Of a stretch of 5,074 nucleotides of DNA, positions 1 through 4,852 are shown in pieces. The stretch comes from Desulfovibrio sp. (GTDB lineage Bacteria > Desulfobacterota > Desulfovibrionia > Desulfovibrionales > Desulfovibrionaceae), in NCBI GenBank assembly GCA_022837365.1, contig JALHHV010000138.1, positions 1,140 through 6,213 of the forward strand, read 5' to 3'. The translations under genes were made by a program, and so were the position numbers. Numbering within the stretch: position 1 is the first letter of the stretch; each line of letters starts with the position of its first letter. The notes beneath the pieces were generated by a model. That model had not been told where the DNA came from and ran no database searches. It was given only the letters and a program-made list of their open reading frames with translations.

Positions 1-1
1 T

Positions 2-58
2 TTGCCCCGTGGGCAAGGAAAAACGCTGCCGCGCGAAGAAACGTACACGTTGGACATC
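2..58. repeat. Possible degenerate partial copy of the neighbouring palindromic element
   Basis: This non-coding stretch can be laid over the left half of the larger palindromic element (about 81-140). Blocks shared in the same order are TTGCC, GCAAGGAA, CCGCG, CGTAC and TTGG, ending in AC. It also opens with a small hairpin, TTGCCC (2-7) against GGGCAA (11-16). The alignment was made by eye, needs small gaps and is only moderately similar. It may be a decayed repeat copy or chance. The window edge cuts off what lies to the left. Confidence 0.3.
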
Positions 59-79
59 ACTTCATGCAGGGGTGGTAAG

Positions 80-178
80 TTTGCCTGAGCGCAAGGAAGA
101 CGGCGTTTCCGCGATGGGAGCGTACTCTTTGGTACGTGACCGGAGCGAAAACGGCGGCTGACGCAGCGATCAGGAAAA
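80..178. repeat. Long imperfect palindrome, candidate dispersed repeat or structured RNA
   Basis: Three nested stems share one axis. The outer arms are CCTGAGCGC (84-92) and GCGATCAGG (166-174), 8 of 9 pairs. The middle arms are 101-112 and 145-156, 10 of 12 pairs. The inner arms are CGTAC (121-125) and GTACG (132-136), perfect, closing a six-base loop. The internal loop between middle and inner stems (113-119 against 138-144) can form tandem G-A/A-G mismatches at both ends around G-C pairs. There is no T-run after the hairpin on either strand, so it is not a textbook intrinsic terminator, although it lies just 3' of the ilvH-like gene. It could be an interspersed palindromic repeat, an RNA processing or stabilising element, or a small RNA; the sequence does not decide which. 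Confidence 0.5.
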
Positions 179-191
179 ATCGCCGCCCCTG

Positions 192-572
192 CTAATCGTC
201 GTCGCCGCGCTTCATGGCGACAACGCCCGTCCTCGCCAGACTACGGATGCCGAACGGGCGCAGCATGCGGATGAAGCCGTCCACCTTCTGGGTGTCGCCG
301 GTCATTTCCACGGTCATGGTTTCCTGGCCCATGCCGATGACGCTGGCGCGGAACACCTCGCACACCTGCATGATCTGGGTGGTGGTCTCGCGGGTCACGT
401 CCACCTTCACCAGCACCAGTTCGCGGGTCAGCACGAGGCGCGAGACGTCGAAGTCCTCGGTCTCGGCGCAGGAGATGGAGCGAAAGCTGATGCCCCGGCG
501 CCGGAAGACGTCGGTGGCCTCGGCCACGGCCCCGGCCCTGTTCTTCACCAGCACGGACAATGTATGTTTCAT
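192..572 (-). CDS. ilvH: IlvH-like acetolactate synthase small subunit, shortened ACT domain
   Basis: This 126-residue protein resembles the regulatory small subunit of acetolactate synthase, which binds the catalytic subunit in the cytoplasm, activates it and confers feedback inhibition by valine in branched-chain amino acid synthesis. The N-terminus (residues 2-49) reads like the start of the IlvH ACT domain: LSVLVKNRAGAVAEATDVF, then RGISFRSIS, then SRLVLT. Residues 50-59 (RELVLVKVDV) correspond to the RELMLVK segment that follows the ACT domain in IlvH. The C-terminal domain continues through residues 60-122 and ends in the typical ARTGVVAMKRGD. Compared with Escherichia coli IlvH (about 163 residues), roughly 33 residues are missing in frame between SRLVLT and REL, which is the second helix and last strand of the ACT fold. 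The ATG at 572 is preceded by GGGAG with a short spacer. No acetolactate synthase large-subunit gene is in the window. It may be a true variant subunit with altered effector binding or an ACT regulator with another partner. Confidence 0.8.
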   Translation of the reverse strand: MKHTLSVLVKNRAGAVAEATDVFRRRGISFRSISCAETEDFDVSRLVLTRELVLVKVDVTRETTTQIMQVCEVFRASVIGMGQETMTVEMTGDTQKVDGFIRMLRPFGIRSLARTGVVAMKRGDDD

Positions 573-601
573 GGCGGCACTCCCATGTGTCGATGAGGTG
601 G

Positions 602-631
602 AGCATAACGCGCCCGTGGCGCTTCACGCAA
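602..631 (-). promoter_or_regulatory. Candidate sigma-70-type promoter for the ilvH-like gene
   Basis: Read on the minus strand, TTGCGT (626-631) and TATGCT (602-607) are separated by 18 bp. They match the -35 and -10 consensus at 3 of 6 and 4 of 6 positions. Transcription would begin about 25 bases upstream of the ATG, leaving room for the GGGAG ribosome binding site. Both boxes are weak, so this is only a candidate. Confidence 0.3.
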
Positions 632-699
632 CGGCTTGACGGAATATCCGCCATGCGTGACCGGCGGGAAGACGACTGCCCCACTTTTGTCCCCCTCTG

Positions 700-717
700 T
701 TCCGTTCTATTCCGTTC
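700..717. repeat. TTCCGTTC direct repeat in the divergent intergenic region
   Basis: TTCCGTTC occurs at 700-707 and 710-717, exactly 10 bp apart, followed by a partial third copy TTCCG at 715-719. The spacing of about one helical turn is what tandem regulator half-sites often show, but slippage in a pyrimidine-rich tract would look the same. No regulator can be named. Confidence 0.35.
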
Positions 718-770
718 CGTGCCTCCGGCGGCGGATCGCGTTGCTCCCGTCCCGTCCTGCATGCTCCCAT

Positions 771-785
771 TGAAAATGAATTTCG
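771..785 (+). promoter_or_regulatory. Fur-box-like operator upstream of the ABC transporter
   Basis: TGAAAATGAATTTCG is a 7-1-7 imperfect palindrome. It matches TGAAAATNATTTTCA, the form I recall proposed for Desulfovibrio Fur sites, at 12 of 14 defined positions, and the general 7-1-7 Fur box TGATAATNATTATCA at 10 of 14. It lies in a small AT-rich island within GC-rich DNA, about 97 bp before the ABC transporter ATG. It overlaps a possible -35 TTGAAA (770-775), and a perfect TTGACA lies at 789-794, but neither has a convincing -10 hexamer downstream. Iron-dependent repression of the downstream gene is an inference; a related Fur-family regulator is possible. Confidence 0.5.
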
Positions 786-881
786 TTTTTGACAAACTGC
801 GGACCGGGGTTCTTCCACCCCCGTTCACCGGCTCCCCTCCCGCATCGCCTGCCCGCAACGCAGACCCGCGAGGCCCATCCC

Positions 882-2585
882 ATGACCGACCTATACCGTC
901 TGCTGCGCGCCAGCGGCGTCACCCCGCTCACGTTTGCCGCCATCGCGCTGCTGGCCTGCGCGTCATCTCTCCTGGCCGCCGTGCCCCCGCACTTCCTGGC
1001 GGCGGCGGTGAACGCCGTGGCCCATGCCGCACACGCGGGCGCACCCGTGGCCCTCTCGCCCATCGCCTTCATGGACAACCTGCTCGCCCGGCTGGCGGAA
1101 ACCATACCGTGGCCGCGCCCGGCCGTCTTCCTGGGGCTGTTCTTCGTCGGGAGCCTGGCGTTCCACGTGATCAGGAACCTGTTCGCGGTGTACGCATCGC
1201 TCACGGCCGACCGGTTCATCCTGCACGTGCGCCGGCAGTGCTTCCGCCTGGTACTGCACGGCGATGTCCGCGACCTGGCGCGCTTCGAGGCGGGCGACAT
1301 CTCCCACCGGCTGATGCACGACACGCAGCAGCTCGACCACATCGTGGGGCACCCGCTGTACACGCTGGTCTCGGACATTCTCGATCTTGCGTGGGTCACC
1401 GTCATCCTGCTGCTGATGGACTGGCGGCTGCCCGCCATCCTCGCCGCCCCCATTCCGCTGCTGTACCTGCTCAGCCGCAGGACGGCCCTGCTGCAGAAAC
1501 GGTACGCCACGGCGATCCAGGAAAACGAGGCCCGGTGCGCCGGGTTCATCCAGCAGGCCGTGACCGGGCTGGACACCATCAAGGCCTGCCAGGGAGAACA
1601 GCGCGAGATATCAGCCTTCGCGGAACTCATCGACGGAAACTTCCGCACGCGCAAACGCGCTTCCGTCAGCCTCGGGCTGTTCTTCCCGCAGGAGGGAGCC
1701 CTGCGCGCGCTGGGAACTGCCGCCGCCATAGCGTTCGCCGTCCACCTGTCCGCACAGGATGGCGCATACCTGGGGGCCATCCCCGTGATCCTGCTGTACG
1801 TCAACAAATTCTACGCGCCGCTCGGCAACTGGGCGCGGTATTACCAGACCATCCAGCGGGGCGCGGCCTCGTGGCGCAGGCTGCGCGACATTCTGGCCCT
1901 CGCCGGAGAACAGGCTGTGGTCCGGCCTCCGGCCGCTCCCGAGGCCGTCTTTCCGTTCAGGGTCGCGGGGGGTGTCACACTGGAATCCGGGCAGCATGTC
2001 CCGCTGGCCATCGCACTGGAACGGCCCGGCCTCGTCCTGCTGCGGGGCAGGAGCGGCGTGGGAAAGACCCGGCTGGTCAAGGCCCTGCTGGGGCTGGGGC
2101 TCCCCTTCGAAGGACAGGTGCGCGCGGGCGGGCTGACCGTGGCCGACTGCTTCGCCGAACTCCGGAATCATGTGGCCCTGGCCGCGCAGGACGGCCACTT
2201 CGTACCCGGCACGCTGGCGGAAAACATCTGTTACCCATCGTCCCGCACCGACCCCTGCCGATGCGCCCGGATACTGCGGGAACTGGGGCTGGACCACGGG
2301 CCGGACCACCCCGTGGCGGAATACGGAAAAAACCTTTCCCTTGGCGAACAGCGCCGCGTCATGCTCGGCAGGGCGCTGCACGCGGACAAACCTGTCCTGC
2401 TGCTGGACGAGATAGACGCCAACGTGGACGGCCCCACCAAGGCGCGCATCCACGAGGTGCTGCGGCGGGAAGCGACGCGGCGCATCGTCCTGATGGTCAG
2501 CCATTCCGGCAGTGCGCTGCTGGCGGAAGCGGCGTCCGCCACGGTGACCGTGCTGCGCGCGGCGGGAGCCCGTTCCGAACCATAG
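882..2585 (+). CDS. ABC exporter-type half-transporter, fused membrane and ATPase domains
   Basis: This 567-residue inner-membrane protein has the fused layout of a type I ABC exporter half-molecule and should work as a dimer, using ATP to move an unknown substrate. Hydrophobic segments fall at about residues 15-38, 80-105, 159-181, 183-199, 274-290 and 294-312, giving six helices. The ATPase domain shows a Walker A motif GRSGVGKT (389-396), Q-loop glutamine 436 in AAQDGHFVPGTLAENI, a signature LSLGEQ (485-490), Walker B VLLLDE (505-510) with catalytic Glu510, a D-loop ANVD and switch His541. The signature departs from LSGGQ, and no clear A-loop tyrosine is visible before Walker A, where the domain start looks compact. 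All catalytic residues are present, so it is probably active. The ATG at 882 is chosen because GAGG lies at 870-873 and the first helix follows directly; a TTG at 789 would add a proline-rich, implausible leader. The Fur-like site upstream suggests metal-linked control. Iron-related ABC exporters such as YbtP/YbtQ show such regulation, but the substrate cannot be read from sequence. Confidence 0.9.
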   Translation: MTDLYRLLRASGVTPLTFAAIALLACASSLLAAVPPHFLAAAVNAVAHAAHAGAPVALSPIAFMDNLLARLAETIPWPRPAVFLGLFFVGSLAFHVIRNLFAVYASLTADRFILHVRRQCFRLVLHGDVRDLARFEAGDISHRLMHDTQQLDHIVGHPLYTLVSDILDLAWVTVILLLMDWRLPAILAAPIPLLYLLSRRTALLQKRYATAIQENEARCAGFIQQAVTGLDTIKACQGEQREISAFAELIDGNFRTRKRASVSLGLFFPQEGALRALGTAAAIAFAVHLSAQDGAYLGAIPVILLYVNKFYAPLGNWARYYQTIQRGAASWRRLRDILALAGEQAVVRPPAAPEAVFPFRVAGGVTLESGQHVPLAIALERPGLVLLRGRSGVGKTRLVKALLGLGLPFEGQVRAGGLTVADCFAELRNHVALAAQDGHFVPGTLAENICYPSSRTDPCRCARILRELGLDHGPDHPVAEYGKNLSLGEQRRVMLGRALHADKPVLLLDEIDANVDGPTKARIHEVLRREATRRIVLMVSHSGSALLAEAASATVTVLRAAGARSEP

Positions 2586-2610
2586 TGCGGCAGCGCGACG
2601 AACACCCGTC

Positions 2611-2640
2611 CCGCACCCCCTCCGTTGCATCGCGGTGCGG
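2611..2640. repeat. Inverted repeat in the ABC transporter to rhodanese gap
   Basis: CCGCACC (2611-2617) is a perfect inverted match to GGTGCGG (2634-2640), leaving a 16-base loop. No T-run follows, so it is a poor terminator. The remainder of the 178-bp gap (2586-2763) shows no convincing gene. A 3-of-6/3-of-6 promoter-like pair, TTGCAT (2625-2630) and TATGTA (2648-2653) with 17-bp spacing, overlaps the loop and is too weak to call. Confidence 0.25.
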
Positions 2641-2763
2641 CCGGACCTATGTATGGGGCGGACGGCGGCGCACCCGCGCGCCGCGCCAACACTGCGCCGA
2701 CCCCATGCCGTGCCCGCACCTGGACATACCGGCCACACCGCCTTGCCCGCAACAGGAACCGCC

Positions 2764-3306
2764 ATGACCTACCGCCCCGAACCCGACGAGGAATTCAGTC
2801 CGCGCGCGGAACACGCCCGCATCCCCCATGCCCGCAGGCGCACCTCTCTGCGCACGCTGTTGCTGGGGCTGGCCGCCCTGTGCGTGGCGGTGTACTCGGT
2901 GCACGTCATGCTGCCGGAGGGCCTCTCATCCCGCAATGACGCGCAGGGCGCGGCGCAGGCCGCCCCGGCAGCCACCGGCTGGCGCGACGTGACGCCCGGG
3001 GAAGCCTACGCCATCATCCAGCAGCGCCAAAACGACGAAACGTTCATGGTGCTGGACGTGCGCACCCCGGCGGAATACGCCGAAGGGCACTTGCAGGGCG
3101 CGCGGAACATCGACTTCACCTCGCCGGAATTCCGCGACCGGGTGCGCTCGCTGAACCGCAACCGCACCTACCTGGTGTACTGCCGCTCGGGCAACCGCAG
3201 CGGCAAGGCGCTGGAAGTGTTCCGCGACCTCGGCTTCACCTCCGTCCTGCACATGAACGGCGGCACGCTGGCCTGGAACGCGGCCAATCTGCCGCTGGAG
3301 AAGTAG
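2764..3306 (+). CDS. Membrane-anchored rhodanese-domain sulfurtransferase
   Basis: This 180-residue protein has a charged N-terminal tail (1-30), ending in a basic stretch that includes RRR (24-26), one hydrophobic segment at about 31-50, an Ala/Gln/Pro-rich linker (about 56-72), and a single rhodanese domain (about 73-178). By the positive-inside rule the domain should face the periplasm. The active-site loop is CRSGNRS with Cys140 as the persulfide-forming residue; family motifs VLDVRTPAEYAEGHLQGARN (96-115) and the closing GGTLAWNAANLPL are intact. Such domains carry sulfane sulfur as a cysteine persulfide, for example from thiosulfate or polysulfide, which fits a sulfate reducer, but the donor and acceptor are unknown. 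The ATG at 2764 has AGGA at 2754-2757. It lies 178 bp after the ABC transporter on the same strand, so co-transcription is possible but not shown. Confidence 0.88.
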   Translation: MTYRPEPDEEFSPRAEHARIPHARRRTSLRTLLLGLAALCVAVYSVHVMLPEGLSSRNDAQGAAQAAPAATGWRDVTPGEAYAIIQQRQNDETFMVLDVRTPAEYAEGHLQGARNIDFTSPEFRDRVRSLNRNRTYLVYCRSGNRSGKALEVFRDLGFTSVLHMNGGTLAWNAANLPLEK

Positions 3307-3345
3307 GCCGCCCCTCCCCCCTTCCTTCCCGCCCCGGCATGAAAT

Positions 3346-3378
3346 GAACGGCGGTTCCCCTTGCGGGGACCGCCGTTC
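3346..3378. terminator. Bidirectional terminator-like hairpin between convergent genes
   Basis: The arms 3346-3359 and 3365-3378 form a 14-bp stem with one G-T pair around a five-base loop. It lies 39 bases after the rhodanese stop and 33 bases before the nifB stop, exactly where two converging transcripts should end. Only short T-runs follow on each strand (GTTT on plus, ATTT on minus), so termination may be partial or Rho-aided. The hairpin is clear; its function is inferred from position. Confidence 0.7.
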
Positions 3379-3411
3379 GTGCATCGTTTCCCAACGGAAA
3401 CCTTTCGGAAA

Positions 3412-4695
3412 TCAGCAGCCTTCTCCGGTTCCCCGGCACCCGCCCCCGGCGCACGAGGTCTTGCCCACGCCGCCCTTGCGGCCGCGCAGAGCGGCGGTGT
3501 TGCCGTTGCCGAAAACCACGTCCAGGGCGTCGTCGATAAAGCCGGACGCCTCGACGGGCTGCACCCCGGCGGCCACCAGAATGGACTCCGGATGCGCACC
3601 GAAGGCGGCGCACAGCAAGGCCCGGCAGTCGTGCAGGGTGTGGGCCACCTGCTTCCAGCGTTCGGGACCGCAGCCGGGTTTGGGCGCAAGGCGCTCCTCG
3701 ACAAGGTAGAAGCCGCTGGCCCCCTGCCCCCAGATCTGGAACCGGGCGGCCTCGCCCAGGTGCTGGTTGACCAGCATGCCCTCGCGGGTGGCCACGGCCA
3801 CGTAGGGACGCTCGGCCTCGTCGGTCCTGCTGGCGGCGCAGGCGCGCAGGGTTTCGGCCATCTCGGCGGACTTGTCCTCGTGCAGCAGGCCCACGGCGTC
3901 GGCGCGGCAGCGCTTGCAGTGGGTCATCTGGGAAATGTGCTCCCCCGCGCCCTTGCGCGCCGCGTTGACGGCGGCCGCGTCCGGCTCGGGCAGGTGGGCC
4001 AGCGGGGTGTCCGCCGTGGGCTTCAGCGGGATGATGTTCTGGATGGTGGCCCCCAGTTCGCCCACCACGCGCGCCACCTCTTCCGCGTGATGGTCGTTCA
4101 CGCCGGGCACGAGGATGGTGTTCACCTTCACCACCATGCCGCGCTCCACAAGACCACGCACCGATTCCAACTGGCGCGCAAGCAGCAGTTCCGCCGCCGC
4201 GCGGCCGCGCCAGACCACCTTGTCGTCGCGCACCCAAGAATACAGCTTTTCGCCGATGGCCGGGTCCACGGCGTTGATGGTGACGGTGACGTGGGTGACG
4301 CCCAGTTCCTTCAGCCGGTCGAGGTGCGGCGGCAGGCCCAGCCCGTTGGACGAGAGACAGAACAGCAGTTCGGGGTGCCTTTCGTGCACCAGGCGCAGTG
4401 TTTCCAGCGTTTCCGCAGGGTTGGCCATGGGATCGCCGGGACCGGCGATGCCGATGACGGTAATGCGCGGGTCGGCCTCCAGCACCTTGTCCACGTAGTC
4501 CAGCGCCTGACGCGGCGAGAGCACCGCGCTGGTCACGCCAGGGCGCGATTCGTTGACGCAGTCGTACTTGCGGTTGCAGTACCCGCACTGGATGTTGCAC
4601 CGGGGGGCCACGGGAACATGAACGCGACCGCAGGACGAGGCGCTGTTGCGATCAAAGCACGGATGGCCGGGGGGAGTGGTGCGCAGCGGCTTCAT
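3412..4695 (-). CDS. nifB: NifB, radical SAM FeMo-cofactor precursor synthase with NifX-like C-terminal domain
   Basis: NifB fuses two [4Fe-4S] clusters and inserts a SAM-derived carbide to make NifB-co, the [8Fe-9S-C] precursor of the nitrogenase cofactor. The 427-residue protein opens with the family HPCF motif (11-14), then the radical SAM cluster motif C33-X3-C37-X2-C40, and NESRPG (48-53). Cys13, Cys113 and the C260-X2-C263 pair in HCKRCRADAVG sit where cluster-precursor ligands occur in characterised NifB proteins. GIAGPGDP (82-89) is the expected SAM-binding region. Residues from about 297 to 400 form a NifX/NafY-type cofactor-binding domain, so this is the two-domain bacterial architecture. 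The last 23 residues are unusual: GRKGGVGKT followed by a Cys/Gly-rich end with Cys415, 420 and 427. The ATG at 4695 is preceded on its strand by AAGGAGA at good spacing. It lies 157 bp after the nifN-like gene and is the last nif gene before the hairpin terminator. Confidence 0.97.
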   Translation of the reverse strand: MKPLRTTPPGHPCFDRNSASSCGRVHVPVAPRCNIQCGYCNRKYDCVNESRPGVTSAVLSPRQALDYVDKVLEADPRITVIGIAGPGDPMANPAETLETLRLVHERHPELLFCLSSNGLGLPPHLDRLKELGVTHVTVTINAVDPAIGEKLYSWVRDDKVVWRGRAAAELLLARQLESVRGLVERGMVVKVNTILVPGVNDHHAEEVARVVGELGATIQNIIPLKPTADTPLAHLPEPDAAAVNAARKGAGEHISQMTHCKRCRADAVGLLHEDKSAEMAETLRACAASRTDEAERPYVAVATREGMLVNQHLGEAARFQIWGQGASGFYLVEERLAPKPGCGPERWKQVAHTLHDCRALLCAAFGAHPESILVAAGVQPVEASGFIDDALDVVFGNGNTAALRGRKGGVGKTSCAGGGCRGTGEGC

Positions 4696-4707
4696 GGCGG
4701 TCTCCTT

Positions 4708-4719
4708 CGTTTTAAAACG
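4708..4719. promoter_or_regulatory. 12-bp perfect palindrome beside the nifB ribosome binding site
   Basis: CGTTTTAAAACG is perfectly self-complementary. On the minus strand it runs directly into the AAGGAGA ribosome binding site of nifB. Its position suits an operator or a small RNA hairpin affecting translation, but no known regulator motif is matched with confidence. Confidence 0.35.
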
Positions 4720-4748
4720 TATCCCCGAATGAGGGATTTCGTTCGTCG

Positions 4749-4768
4749 GCCAGGAAAACGAGCCTGGC
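4749..4768. promoter_or_regulatory. Inverted repeat GCCAGG/CCTGGC in the nifB leader
   Basis: Perfect 6-bp arms flank an 8-base AT-richer centre (4755-4762). It could be a dimeric regulator site or a weak RNA hairpin, possibly a terminator remnant of the upstream gene; a run of four T in the loop on the minus strand is inside the hairpin, not after it, so an intrinsic terminator is unlikely. Confidence 0.3.
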
Positions 4769-4852
4769 ATGAGGGAGTATACTCTTGCGCTATTCGACCG
4801 ATATGGCAGGCGAAGTTTGACGCCGCCCACGGGCGAAAGACCCATTCGGGGC

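Larger units (their letters stand above)
4696..4852 (-). promoter_or_regulatory. nifB leader with several short palindromes
   Basis: This 157-bp gap between the nifN-like gene and nifB holds an unusual density of symmetric sequence. It includes a perfect 12-bp palindrome (4708-4719) next to the nifB ribosome binding site, a stem with arms GCCAGG and CCTGGC (4749-4754, 4763-4768), a 10-bp palindrome GAGTATACTC (4775-4784), an ATGAGGGA direct repeat (4729-4736, 4769-4776), and a 9-bp inverted pair CCCCGAATG/CATTCGGGG (4723-4731, 4843-4851) bracketing most of it. TATACT on the minus strand could be a -10 box, but no good -35 sits 16-18 bp upstream, and no sigma-54 -24/-12 pair was found. nifB may therefore be read through from upstream or use a promoter not recognised here. 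Confidence 0.4.

Noticed and set aside
2..16. Small hairpin at the left edge as an intrinsic terminator
   Set aside because: The run after it is A-rich on the plus strand and there is no T-run after it on the minus strand within the window; the stem is only 6 bp.
789..881. Upstream TTG start for the ABC transporter
   Set aside because: It would add 31 residues rich in Pro and Arg that are not typical of the family and would place the start next to the Fur-like site; the ATG at 882 has a GAGG at suitable distance.
2625..2653. Sigma-70-like promoter for the rhodanese
   Set aside because: The spacing is right (17 bp), but each hexamer matches consensus at only three positions, no better than expected by chance.
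560..2767. A 735-codon plus-strand open frame covering the ABC transporter
   Set aside because: It is out of frame with the clear ABC motifs and is Arg/Pro/Gly/Ala-rich, as expected of a shadow frame in GC-rich DNA.
3444..3468. KGGVGKT in the NifB tail as a functional ATP-binding site
   Set aside because: It lies within 23 residues of the C-terminus, so no nucleotide-binding fold can follow it; kept only as an oddity of the tail.
3236..4600. A 454-codon minus-strand open frame overlapping nifB and the rhodanese
   Set aside because: It is out of frame with nifB, runs antisense into the rhodanese gene and has an Arg/Gly-rich shadow composition.
4741..4800. TGGC-containing sites as sigma-54 promoters for nifB
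   Set aside because: TGGC occurs on both strands, but no GC element falls at the required -12 spacing.
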